Assembly (NCBI GenBank): GCA_905221605.1 | Contig: CAJNDS010000114.1 | Coordinates: 584,355-648,354, forward strand | Reading direction: 5' to 3' | Source: Symbiodinium natans | Lineage: Eukaryota > Sar > Dinophyceae > Suessiales > Symbiodiniaceae | DNA: 64,000 nt | Shown here: piece by piece, positions 39,965 to 50,329 of the stretch | Numbering within the stretch: position 1 is the first letter of the stretch | How the letters are laid out: every line of letters starts with the position of its first letter | Program-made: the position numbers and the translations under genes | Notes under the pieces: model-generated | The model's input: only the letters and a program-made list of their open reading frames with translations | Databases searched by the model: none | What the model was told of the DNA's origin: nothing

Positions 39965-42610
39965 CGGGGATCTCGAAAACCCTAAACCCTTACTTGCCTT
40001 GGGGATCCTATGACAGATTATGACAGGATGCTTCCGCAGCTGCCACCTGGACGACCCAAGGTGTGAGATGAAGGCCGCTGGGGTCTGAGAGCTTCGGAGG
40101 TTTAGGGTTTAGGGTTTCAAGGTTCAGGGTAGGGATTTGGGCTTCAGAGGCTTACTGTAGAGGTTGCATGGTTTCCATAGCCGCCAGGGTTTGAGGCTTG
40201 GAGGGCGCTCGGATTGGGGTGAGAAGGAGGTACTACAGTTTTCAGTAACAGTAGCAACAGCATCTTGTGCTTCGTGAATCTCTGTAGAACGGATGCGGTT
40301 TCATCTCTCGGGCCCAGTGAGTTCTCAAAGCAACCATTTAGGCTTTTGCTGCAAGCCAAGTGTCCGAAGCTGCAGATCGGCTCCTATACAGCATCACTTG
40401 CGCTGTCCTTTGCGGGCATGGCACAGTCTATGCAGGGCTACGTCTGGGCGGCCCCGCTGAAACGGATGCCGGTGCAACCAGCCTGCGCCCCGACCTACGC
40501 TCGGGGCTGGCAGCTGGTGCCAGTGCCGGTCAGAGTGACTCGCCGCACGTTTCGTGTGGTGGGAAGCCCAGTGCCGGCGCCCTTCATGGTGACCCGGCGC
40601 ACGCTGGGCGTGGTGGTCAAGCCGGCTCGTGTGGTGGTGAGTGCAGCTGCGCCGACGCACCTGCCTCACCTACTCGGATCGGCTAAGGCTCCGGCCGCAT
40701 CGCACCCCGTGAAGGGGCCTCCCAAAGCTGGAGTAGGCGAGCCGGCTGAGACATCCGAGTGTGAGAGAATGGTACTCGAGGAACCGGCTGCATCAAACCC
40801 TATGAAGGCACCGCCGAAAGCTGGAATACGGGAGCCAGCTGAGACATGTGACTGTGAGAGAAAGGAAGCGGCGACTCCCGAGGCCTCTGCCCCAGCTTCC
40901 GAGATGGTCCACCCGAAGGGTCGGCCTGTCTCCTATGGCCCGGCAAGCCCTTTCCTCAAAATTGAGGAGGGAGCCGATGACGCCGACACCGACGAGCCAA
41001 AGGCCGCTCCGAAACCGGCTCCGAATCCCGCTCCGGAGCCTGCAGAGCTCACCAAGCCACCACAGGAGGCCCCAGAAGAACTACCAGGCCAGGCTGAGGC
41101 CTTGGAAGCGCTCAAGGCGCTGATGGCGGAGCTCGGCGGAATGGGCTTCAAGGTCCCCAAGAAGCCGACGGGCGAACCAGAGGCGGCGGGGAGAGGGAGC
41201 TCTCTGCATCGCCAAGGCCCCGTGCGGGCTGCACTGGCAAGGTGGCCAAGGCGCCTGGCCACCCAATGTTTCCAACCTTCCGACAGTTCAGGCGCGCGTG
41301 CCGGGCTGTGCTGTGGAGGGGTCGGTGTGTCTTTTCCCGTGCATGCTTTCGGTGTTTTTAGTTTTATTGTTCCTTCTTTCGTAAGGCATGACAGCAAGCA
41401 AGCAAGAGCGCAAGCAAAACCTACAAAGCTAAAAACCCTAAATTCCTAAAATGCAAAAGTAAAAGACCCAGACCCTGAAAATAAATAACCTAGACTTAAC
41501 AACCCTAAGCCCAAAAAGCCGAAAAGCTCTAGGAAACCTGAACCCGAGAAACCCTAAAATCCCGAACAGCTGTTAAGCCCTTAAAGCCGCGCGCAACAAG
41601 TACTGAGTCATGATGTCTTTTCCCGGACAACAAACTTACAATCCCTAAACGCCCTGAAAACCCTGAACACCCCAACAAATTACGCGCAGATAGACAAATA
41701 AACAGAGATACTTCCGAAGAAGCCCGAAACCTTACACCCCGAAAGCGTTAAACCCTTACAAAAGCCCCAGACACCCTACAAACCCTAAACCAATGAGATC
41801 CAAAATACATGAACACTGGTGACAGCGCGTCTTGTTGCAAAAACAGGGAACATTCTTGTTCAGTATCTTGTATAAAGAAGCCAAACATGCAGCAAATACC
41901 CGCGTTTGAGCATGTTCGCAAATGGCATGAATGCTTGTGACAGCACATATTGTTCCAGAACAGTCAAGCATCCTTCTGCAGCATGTTGTATAAGAGGCCA
42001 AATCGCTGTTACTACCAGTGTTTTGGTCATGGTCAGAGTAGCATGAAACCAGTCGCAAATACTACAGTCTAAGCAAGCTGACGACACAAATGGAACAACA
42101 CTAATTTCGGACCTGCCGTGGACCGTCGCGTATGTCTTCTTCATGCATTTAATGCAGGAATGGTGCAGTGCAGTACATCATCAACGTCAGTTTGGATGAC
42201 GGCAGGCGCCAGTGTTCTGCTTGAGTAAGGTCTTTAGCGAGTGCTTCATGGGCGCTAGCAGCTAACAAGGGCTTGTGTTCCTGGATGGCAGGGACGAGCT
42301 GTTCCTCTTCCCGCAGCTCCGCCAGATGGAGCAGTAGCCAAGAGACGAAAAAAGTCCCTTCGTGCAGACAGGTCTGGGACGAGGTAACCAATCAAGCGTC
42401 GGACAACCAAGCCAGCAGTTGGTCCACTTGGTTGCCTGTCAAACATTTGCAGCCTAGCGCTGACTATCACTGTTGCAAACGTCCCCCTACCTCCCACGCC
42501 GCAGGAAGCCTCCCCAGCTATAAGTTAAAACATGTTAGCCGATTGTCGCTGTAGCTTTCTAAGACTTCAAGTCGGGTTTGATCTCGACTAAGGGATCCCC
42601 TTTCGGGATC
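39965..42610 (+). repeat. tandem repeat unit 1 of 3
   Basis: Begins at TCTCGAAAACCCTAAACCCT followed by TTGCCTTGGGGATCCTATGA, a start signature repeated near 42600 and 45080. The signature of the last exon (GGATGACGGCAGGCGCCAGT) and of the 3' flank (GAGACGAAAAAAGTCCCTTC) also recurs in all three units. Confidence 0.8.
40418..42336 (+). CDS. tandem gene copy 1, Pro/Ala-rich protein, internally deleted
   Basis: ATG at 40418 (GGCATGGCACAG) starts a Pro/Ala/Glu-rich first exon: MAQSMQGYVWAAPLKRMPVQ, then two RVTRRTF/VTRRTLG repeats, two KAPPKAG/KGPPKAG repeats, and near its end a helical PEELPGQAEALEALKALMAE and GFKVPKKPTGEPEA. At about 41194 the sequence jumps from GGCGGGGAG straight into the text that in copy 3 begins at 48205 (GGAGCTTTTTGCATCGCC). 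About 600 bases with three middle exons are therefore absent. The last two exons are present: 42158-42205 (AVQYIINVSLDDG) and 42292-42336 (DELFLFPQLRQMEQ, stop TAG), joined by a GC-AG intron. I do not recognise the family; it may be expressed in a shortened form or be a pseudogene. Confidence 0.5.
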
Positions 42611-43064
42611 TCTCAATCCCCAAACCCTTGCTTGCTCTTGGGATCCTATGACAGGATGGCCTGCAGCTGCCACCTGGACGACGCAAGGTGTGGGATTAAG
42701 GCCGCCGGGTGTCAGAGCTTTTTTCCGTTAGAGGCTGCAGGGTTTCCATAGCCGCCAGGGTTGGAGGGCGCGCGGCTGTCGAACGCTCGGGAATACTGTC
42801 GTCGTTGGGGCGAGAAGGAGTTCCAAACATTTTCGGTGGAAACAGCATCTCGCGCTACGTCGCACCCCACACCGAAGAGGTGAACTTCTGAAAAACGGAT
42901 GCGCTTTATTTCTCGGCCCAAGTGAGTTCTTTTCTCAAGCAACCATGTATGCTTTTTCGAGAGTCAAGCCTCCGAAGCTGCAGATCGGCTCCTGCAATTA
43001 ACAATATCACTTGTAGGCGCTGTCCTTTGTGGGGCCCGCCATGGCACAGTCTACGAAGGGCTGC

Positions 43065-43143
43065 GTATGGACAGCCCCGCTGAAACGGCAGATGCCGGTA
43101 CAACTTGTACCAGCATCTGCCGTTTCAGCGGCGCTGCCCATAC
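43065..43143. repeat. inverted duplication 1 in gene copy 2
   Basis: Arms 43065-43103 and 43105-43143, 39 bases each, pair at 36 positions around a single central base. The right arm is an inverted copy of the adjacent coding sequence. Confidence 0.9.
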
Positions 43144-43383
43144 CAGGTACAACCCGCTGGCACCCCAACCTACGCTTGGGGCTGGCAGCCAGCGCCGATA
43201 GTGACTCGCCGCACATTTCGCGTGGTGGGAAGCCACCAGGCACACGCTTGGCGTGGTAGTCAAGCCGGCACGTGCTGGTCAGTGCAGCTGCGCCGATGCA
43301 GGTGCCCCACCTACTCGGGTCCTTCACGAGGTGCGACGCAGCAGTGCCTGGGGCGACCCGAATACCATTCTCTCACATTCACA

Positions 43384-43490
43384 TTTCTCAGCCGACTCGC
43401 CTACTCCAGCTTTCGGCGGCCCCTTCACGGGGTGCGACGCAGCCAGTGCCTGGGCCGCCGAAAGCTGGAGTAGGCGAGCCGGCGGAGAAA
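43384..43490. repeat. inverted duplication 2 in gene copy 2
   Basis: Arms 43384-43422 and 43452-43490, 39 bases, 37 paired, with a 29-base loop. The left arm is part of a longer inverted segment (about 43322-43460). Confidence 0.9.
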
Positions 43491-44130
43491 CCTGAATGTG
43501 AGAGAAAGGAAGCGGCGACTCCTGAAGCCTCTGCCCCGGCTCCCGAGCTGGTCCACCCGAAGGGTCGGCCTTTCTCGCGCCGCTCCTCAAAATTGAGGAG
43601 GCAGCACATTGCCCAGACACCGACGAGCCAAAGGCCGCTCCGAAGCCAGCTCCGAGTGCCGCAGGAGGCCCCAGAAGAACTACCAGGCCAGGCTGAGGCC
43701 TTGGAAGCGCTCAAGGCGCTGATGGCGGAGCTCGGCGGAATGGGCTTCAAGGTCCCCAAGAAGCCGACGGGCGAACCAGAGGCGGCGGGGAGGGCGCAGG
43801 GTAAGTTAATCAAGACTGGTCAGATAAGTCACGCAAAATCCTCCAGTATAGGCTGTACGATGCTGCAAGGAAGCCCTACCCAATCGTGTCGGGTCGTGTT
43901 CTTACTAAGGTTTTCGTTTTACATGCCCTAAGGTGGGAGAGCTTGTGGTGTTGAGTGACACGATCAAGCCGGAGAGTTTGCGGCTCCGGTACGCCGTCAT
44001 CATGAAGGCCAACGCTTCCTTGGCGAGTCCATTTGCAGCAGGCCCGAGGTTGTGGCATGTGCCACAGGCTCAAGAGATGAGCAGCTCCAGCGCAGGTGCG
44101 CGAGAAGCACCTGACAGCGAGAGCACTGGC

Positions 44131-44213
44131 GGAAGAGAAGGCAACCTGCTTCGAGGAGTGTTGGCCGTACATTGAATGGCCAGCATTCCTCGAGGCAGGT
44201 TGCCTTGTCTTCC
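44131..44213. repeat. inverted duplication 3 in gene copy 2
   Basis: Arms 44131-44166 and 44178-44213, 36 bases, 32 paired, loop 11 bases. The inverted arm resembles the copy-3 sequence more than its own partner at the mismatches. Confidence 0.88.
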
Positions 44214-45310
44214 AAGGATGATGCTGTGCTTGAGAGCACCGTCGGCCGTCTAGGAAGCCGAGTCCGCGTCGTAGAAGGGCGGCATGGCTGCATTGCGGCT
44301 GCGTGTTGCAGGGGCACTTGATGCAGGCTTCTACAGTTTTGGACTTTGTTACATTTTGTCACAAGAACCGAGTTTTTTTTGCCAAGGCCCCGGGCTGCAC
44401 TGGTGGCCAAGGCTCCTGGCCGCCCGATGTTTCCGGTCTTCCGGCAGTTCAGGCACGCGTGCCGGGCTGTGCTGTGGAGGGGTCGGCATTTTTCCCCGCT
44501 ATAACCCCGAACAGCCCTTAGGCCCTTGAAGCCCCGCGCAACAAGTAATGAGAACGCACCCTAAACGCATTGAAAACCCTAGACACCCAGATAGAGAGAG
44601 ATATATCCGAAGAAGCCCAAACCTTACACCCTAAAAGTGCATTTCACGCAAGAATGACAAAGTGCAGTACGTCGTCAATGTGAGCCTGGATGACGGCAGG
44701 CGCCAGTGTTCTGCTTGAGCGAGGTTTTAGGCGAGTGCTTCACGGGCGCTAACAAGGGCTTGTGTTCCTGGATGGCAGGGACGAGCTGTTCCTCTTGCCG
44801 CAGCTCCGCCAAGTTGAGCAGTAGACAAGAGACGAAAAAGGTCCCAAGAGACGAAAAAAGTCCCTTCGTGCAGACGGATCGGTTTGCTTGCTGTTCAGTG
44901 ATGTTTTCGTTCTGTGGCAAAGTAAGCAAAGAAGCGTCGGAGAAGCAAGCAAGCAGTTAGTCCACTTGGTTGCCTCTCAAATGTGGGGATTTGCGCCCGG
45001 CCCGCCTCCCCAGTCATAAGTATAGTAGCAAAGGCTAGCCGATTGCAGCTGTGGCTTTTTGATCTCGACGCAACGATCCTTTTTTGGGATCTCCGAAAAC
45101 CTCAACCCTTTCTTGCCCTTGGCATCCTATGGCAGGATGGTTCCAGAGCTGCCACCTGAACGACCCAAGGTGTGGGGTTAAGGCCGCTGGGGTCTCAGAG
45201 CTTCGGAGGTTTCGGGACTTGTTTTGTTTAGGGATTTGGGGGTTTAGGGTTTAGGGCTTAGGGCTCTGGATGGTGGGAGCTTCAGGGTTGAGGGCACAGG
45301 AGCTGACGTT

Positions 45311-45568
45311 GTGCTAAAACGAGGCATCCAGGGCCCGCTTGTGTGTTTCCGAAGGCATATTCCGGCCCAAGACTCCAGGTTTTGGGGAAGGCCCTCCTTG
45401 TGGGGAATGGAGGACCACATTTCAAATAGCATCCTCGTTCATAAGCGCAGAGATGCGAATAACTTAAATTTGCTAGGCTGGGGCGAGCGGCTCAGGGTGT
45501 TTCACGCCCGCACAAGCGGGCTTGATTCACACACCCTACCTAAACAAAGCCCAAACCCAGAAACCTAA
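45311..45568 (+). CDS. possible exon in the unit-3 insertion
   Basis: Open for 85 codons, with HIPAQDSRFWGRPSLWGMED and HKRRDANNLNLLGWGERLRV. Protein-like composition; ITR downstream. No family recognised. Confidence 0.35.
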   Translation: MLKRGIQGPLVCFRRHIPAQDSRFWGRPSLWGMEDHISNSILVHKRRDANNLNLLGWGERLRVFHARTSGLDSHTLPKQSPNPET

Positions 45569-45642
45569 ATAATCCCCAAACCCAAGAACCTAAATAAACC
45601 TAAAAAAACCCCTAGCCCCAACTGCCCTTGTTCCGGTGCCAG

Positions 45643-45794
45643 GCCCCAAGCTCCTTGGCATGGGATGCTGGCCACAGGCCAGGGCAGGAAGCACGTGCTC
45701 TGACCTTGGCTGAACAGCCTGAAGCCCTGAGCCCTCAGGCCACGCGGCCACACCTTCAACCCGAGGGTTCGCGTTGGTGTGTTTGGGGCCTAAG
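45643..45794 (+). CDS. probable exon in the unit-3 insertion
   Basis: From a CAG acceptor to a GTAAAA donor, 152 bases: APSSLAWDAGHRPGQEARAL, then TLAEQPEALSPQATRPHLQP. The antisense frame is also open but ends in repeat. Confidence 0.4.
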
Positions 45795-45902
45795 GTAAAA
45801 AGGGTTTTAGGGTTTAGGGTTTAGGGTTCTGTGTTTAGGGTTCAGGGTTTTGGGTTTAGGGTATAGGGTTTAGGGTTTTTGTGTTCAGGGTTTAGGGTTT
45901 GG

Positions 45903-45993
45903 GGTTGAAAAGCTTGGAAGAGGAAGTGGGAAGCAGTCCCGGCGCGTTCTGCGCGCGGGTTCAGGGTGCAACCATGGGGCTGAAAAAGAGATC
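45903..45993 (+). CDS. possible exon in the unit-3 insertion
   Basis: After an ITR: LKSLEEEVGSSPGAFCARVQ and GATMGLKKRSR, ending at an M1 MITE. Confidence 0.35.
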
Positions 45994-45996
45994 CCG

Positions 45997-46121
45997 TACT
46001 TGGAGGTTCATGGGTACTTATAACCCCAATTATAAGTCTACTTGTAGCCTACTTAGAGGACTTAAGGGGGCTTATAAGTGCCGCTATAGTTGGGGTTATA
46101 AGTACCTTGAACCTCCAAGTA
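45997..46121. mobile_element. M1 MITE copy
   Basis: TACTTGGAGGTTCATGGGTA to AGTACCTTGAACCTCCAAGT, 125 bp; interior similar to the 18561 copy (TATAAGTCTACTTGTAGCCT). Confidence 0.88.
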
Positions 46122-46124
46122 GGA

Positions 46125-46540
46125 GCGCTTTCAGGCCCTTCCCCATCCCACCTCCCTCCGAATGGAGCTGCGTTTTATGTTGGTTTTTCGGACAAGCAAC
46201 GGCATGCTGCCTGTTTGTGGCCCTGCGGCAACATGATGAACACAGATGCTGCGTTGCAGGATAGATGTTTCTTTTTTTACATATGGCAGCGCCAACTTGA
46301 CGAAAGTGTTGAATCCGCTGTCCCCGGCTTATCCAAACCCTACCCAAAACCCCAGTCATGCTCTAAATCTAATCCCGCCTATTCGGGACTTGTTGGAAGT
46401 TTCTGCCGATGGCTTCATATGTCACGGTTTCCGAGGCCACGACCCTGTTTGTCATGTCCACATCGACCACGATCGCCTTCCTGGTGGAAGGCCCTGAGGG
46501 CATATTTCTCGGGCGTGGGAAGTGACGTGTGCTGTTGACC
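46125..46540 (+). CDS. possible exons in the unit-3 insertion
   Basis: Two segments: 46125-46262 (NGAAFYVGFSDKQRHAACLW) and about 46400-46530, where a frame starting at an ATG reads MASYVTVSEATTLFVMSTST followed by TIAFLVEGPEGIFLG and a stop. Three frames are open in the second segment, so the frame is uncertain. Confidence 0.3.
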
Positions 46541-46899
46541 GTTTGCGTGCCAACACGGTGTGGCATTCAATCATCGGCCTCACCGAAAACATCTATAAGA
46601 AAACTTCAAAATTCTTTAGACATGCGCGGAACGCTGCAATCTACACAGCTTTGGGTCTTTCATGATCTTTCATGTATTGTTGTAGCTTGTCGAAGACTCG
46701 GGAATGCTGTAGTTTTTGGGGTCTTGTGCTCCATCGCACCTCAAACCGATGAGGTGAACCTCCGTAGAACAGCTGCGGTTTTACTTCTGGGCCCCAGTGA
46801 GTTCTCAAAACAGTCAGGCTTTTGCTGAAAGCCAAGTGTCCGAAGCTGCAGATCGGCTCCCATACAGCATCACTTGCGCTGTCCTTTGCGGGGCCCGCC

Positions 46900-49441
46900 G
46901 TGGCACAGTCTACGCAGGGCTACGTCTGGGCGGCCCCGCTGAAACTGCAGGTGCCCGTGCAACCAGCCTGCGCCCCGACCTACGCTCGGGGCTGGCAGCC
47001 GGTGCCGGTCAGAGTGACTCGCCGCACGTTTCGCGTGGTGGGAAGCCCAGTGCCAGGTCCCTTCATGATGACCCGGCGCACGCTGGGCGTGGTGGTCAAG
47101 CCGGCACGAGTGGTGGTGAGTGCAGCTGCGCCGACGCACCTGCCTCACCTACTCGGGTCGGCCAAGGCATCGGCTCTGTCGTGCCCCGTGAAGGGGCCTC
47201 CCAAAGCTGGAGTAGAGCCGGCTGAGACATCTGAGTGTGAGAGAAAGGAAGCGGCAATTCCCGAAGAGGCGATTCCTGAGGCCTCTGCCCCAGCTTCCGA
47301 GATGGTCCACCCAAAGGGTCGGCCTGTCTCCTATGGCCCGGCAAGCCCTTTCCTCAAAATTGAGGAGGGAGCCGATGACGCCGACAACGACGAGCCAAAG
47401 GCCGCTCCGAAACCGGCTCCGAATCCCGCTCCGGAGCCTGCAGAGCTCACCCAGCCACCGCAGGAGGCCCCAGAAGAACTACCAGGCCAGGCTGAGGCCT
47501 TGGAAGCGCTCAAGGCGCTGATGGCAGAGCTCGGCGGAATGGGCTTCAAGGTCCCCAAGAAGCCGACGGGCGAACCAGAGGCGGCGGGGAGGGCAAGGGT
47601 AGGTTTCATCAAGACTATTCAAGACTGCTCAGATGAGTCACGCACAATTCTCCAGTATAGGCTGCACGATGCTGCAAGGAAGCCCTACCCAATCGTGTCG
47701 GATCGTGTTCTTAGCTAAGGTTTTCGTTTTACATGCCCTAAGGTGGGAGACCTTGTCGTACTCAGCGACACAATCAAGCCGGAGAGTTTGCGACTCCGGT
47801 ACGCCGTCATCATGAAGGCCAACGCTTCCTAGGTGAGTCTATTTGTAGCGGGCTCGAGGTTGTGACATGTGCCACGGGGGCTGAAGATATGAGCAGCTCC
47901 AGCACAGGTGCACGAGAAGCACTACACGGCAAGAACCCTCGCAGAAGACAAGGCGACGTTGCTCGAGGAATGCTGGCCCAACATGGACGATGCCGTGCTC
48001 GAGAGCACAGTCGGCCGTCTAGGAAGCCGAGTCCGCGTCATCGAAGGGCGGCACGGCTGCATGTGGTTTGCAGGGACACTTGATGCGGGCTTCTACAGTT
48101 TTGGACTTCGTCTTCGGCCGAAACACTACAAATGACAATGATACTGTTATTGTTGGATATGTGGAGACATTTTGGGGAAATAATATTGAAAATTGCCAGT
48201 TAGGGAGCTTTTTGCATCGCCAAGGCCCAATGCAGGCTGCACTGGCAAGGTGGCCAAGGCGCCCGGCCACCCGATGTTTCCAACATTCCGACAGTTCAGG
48301 CGCGCGTGCCGGGCTGTGCTGTGGAGGGTCGGTATGTTTTTCCCCGCTCATGCTTTCGGGGTTGTTAGTTTTGATTTTGTTGTTCCTTCTTTTGTAAGGC
48401 AAGACAGCAAGCAAGCAAGCATGCAAGCAAACCCTAAACAAACGCAAAAACCTTAAACTCCCCCAAAAAAAGTTACACGACCCAGACCCTGAAAAAAAAC
48501 AACCTAAACTTAAAAACCCGAAGCCCCAAAACCGAAAAGCTCTAGGAAGCCTGAACCCGAGAAACCCTGAAATTCCTGACAGCCCTAAGCCCTTAAAGCC
48601 CCACACAACAAGTAATGAGTAATGATGTCTTTTCCGGACAACAAACTTACAGACCCTGAACGCACTGAAAACCTTAAACGCCCCAACAAATTGCGCGCAG
48701 ATAGACAGATGGATAGAGAGAGAGATATATCCGAAGAACCCTGAACCTTATAGACGCCCTAGACACCCTACAAACCCTACACCAAGCAGATCCCAAACCC
48801 CTAAATTCTAGACTTAAACCCTAAAAGCAGCACAGGACGGGCAAAACGCATGAACACTGGTGAAAGAGCATCTTGTTGCAACAACAGGAAACATTCTTGT
48901 TCAGTATGTTGTATAAGGAGGCCAAAACGCTGCAAATTCCAGTGTTTTGGGCACGGTCGCAAATGGCCTGAAGAAGGCTTGTGACAGCGCGTCTTGTTCC
49001 AGAACCGTCAAACAACCTTCTGCAGCATGTTGTAAACGAGGCCAAATCGCTGTTCGTGCCAGTGTTTTGGGCATGGTCAGAGTGGCGTGAAAGCAGGCGC
49101 CAGGAAGTGCGCTTGGCAAATACTTGTACTACAGTCTACCGTACCAACGCAGAAAGCGGAAAGAACCACGCACGCAAGAAAACTGACAAAACAAATAATT
49201 GAACGGCACAACCTCGGACCTGCCGTGGAAGGGGCCGTCGCGGGTGTATTCTTCAGTCTTTCATGCAGGAATGGCGAAGTGCAGTACATCATCAATGTGA
49301 CCTTGGATGGCGGCAGGCGCCAGTGTTCTGCTTGAGTGGGGTTTTAGGCGAGTGCTTCACGGGCGCAAGCAACGGCTTGTGATCTTGGATGGCAGGGACG
49401 CGCTGTTCCTCCTCACGGAGCTCCGCCAAATTGAGCAGTAG
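46900..49441 (+). CDS. tandem gene copy 3, most complete, but with start and stop changes
   Basis: Exons: 46900-47598 (Pro/Ala-rich, same order of motifs as copy 1, one KGPPKAG repeat); 47661-47706 (HDAARKPYPIVSDR); 47743-47832 (DLVVLSDTIKPESLRLRYAV); 47908 to about 48132 (ARTLAEDKATLLEECWPNMD, then GSRVRVIEGRHGCMWF); about 48205-48330; 49269-49316 (VQYIINVTLDGG) and 49396-49441 (DALFLLTELRQIEQ, TAG). The ATG of copies 1 and 2 is GTG here (46900). Exon 3 ends TCCTAG where copy 2 has TCCTTG, an in-frame stop at 47830-47832 unless the donor is used earlier. The text suggests a long disordered N-terminal half and a globular C-terminal half. The family is unknown to me. Confidence 0.5.
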
Positions 49442-49649
49442 CCAAGAGACGAAAAAGTCCCTTCATGCCGACGGATCGGTTTGCTTGCTGTTCAGTGATG
49501 TTGTCGTTCGTGGGCAAAGTAAGCAAACAAGCGTCGAACAGCCCAGCAAGCTAGGAAGCAAGCAAGCAGTCGCAGTTGGTCCACTTCGTTGCCTGTCAAC
49601 ATGTGCAGCCTAACAGCGACTAACATTGTTGCAACCCAGATCCCTGGGA

Positions 49650-50185
49650 GGATCCAGGAAGTAGAACACCCAAATGGTGCCCTATAATTCTTCCTCATAA
49701 AGGCCCCCGGCCGCGCTGGTGCCTGCCCTCCTCAGCTTCAAGCTCTCCGCCCCATTTGCGTGCGAAGGAGCGGGTTCTCTGAGGCTGGGTGGGTCATTCG
49801 TGAGCGTTCAGTTTGCATGAACAAGAAGAAGCCTCCTCACCTTCAACTCCGTCCTGTCAGATTTTTGGCACGCCAGACGGCCTAGGGCCAACTTGGCAGA
49901 CGAAGCAAGAGGGAAAGCCTAAAGTGGTCCTTAGAAGGTCGCTAGGTATAGCTTGTTCTAGATCAGTGTTAGGGATCCTTTTTACTTTTTGGGTTATGGG
50001 CTTTCTTATATATGAACAAAAAGGATCCTTTTTTCTTCCTTGGCGAACAGGGATTAAGTGTTGAGCTCCCAAGAGCGGGACATCTTGTAAGAATCGTTGC
50101 CATGCACTGCCTCAGTTACTACTGGCGGCGGTCCGGTGTGGTCCTGTGATGTTTCAACTTGGGCTCCGGCATCTTAAAGAGCTAC
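49650..50185. other. spacer after the tandem array
   Basis: No secure gene. A short inverted repeat GGATCCTTTTT/AAAAAGGATCC spans 49974-50032. Confidence 0.5.
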
Positions 50186-50189
50186 AAAG

Positions 50190-50296
50190 CTACTATTTGC
50201 TTAAGGACCACCAAACAAGCATGAACATGCAAAGCCCTATATTGCCCTTATTAGGAGTACTATTCTAACTTTTGGGGGGTTCTGAAGCAATTAGTA
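50190..50296. mobile_element. M3 MITE copy
   Basis: CTACTATTTGCTTAAGGACC to GGGGTTCTGAAGCAATTAGT; interior with TATATTGCCCTTATTAGGAG. Confidence 0.78.
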
Positions 50297-50329
50297 GAGA
50301 GTGGTTGAGTGGCAAGGCCCACCTCTCGC

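Larger units (their letters stand above)
43041..44824 (+). pseudogene. tandem gene copy 2, broken by inversions and frameshifts
   Basis: ATG at 43041 (MAQSTKGCVWTAPLKRQ) is followed within 20 residues by an inverted duplication (43065-43143) and then by frame changes: the family text PTYAWGWQPAPIVTRRTF is in a different frame. Between about 43322 and 43460 the family sequence runs on the minus strand (ALAASHPVKGPPKAGVGESA is read from it). The later exons are kept: 43852-43897 (DAARKPYPIVS), 43933-44022 (VVLSDTIKPESLRLRYAVIM, ending TTG before a GC donor) and 44096 onward (VREKHLTARALAEEKATC), which is then destroyed by a third inverted duplication. The final exons 44653-44699 and 44778-44824 (DELFLLPQLRQVEQ) remain. 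It cannot make the full protein. Confidence 0.65.
42600..45080 (+). repeat. tandem repeat unit 2 of 3
   Basis: Starts with GGGATCTCTCAATCCCCAAA and GGGATCCTATGACAGGATGG, matching the unit-1 and unit-3 starts. About 2.5 kb. Contains three inverted duplications not present in the other units. Confidence 0.8.
45080..49650 (+). repeat. tandem repeat unit 3 of 3, with a 1.4-kb insertion
   Basis: The start signature (TTGCCCTTGGCATCCTATGG) is at about 45108. Unit sequence breaks off near 45220 and resumes near 46640 with the GTCTTTCATGATC/AACTCTGTAGAAC-type upstream region of the gene copy. The insert holds ITRs, exon-like frames and an M1 MITE. Confidence 0.75.

Noticed and set aside
43041-44824. 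Treating copy 2 as an intact gene
   Set aside because: Three inverted duplications and several frame changes interrupt it; the remaining frames are fragments of the family sequence.
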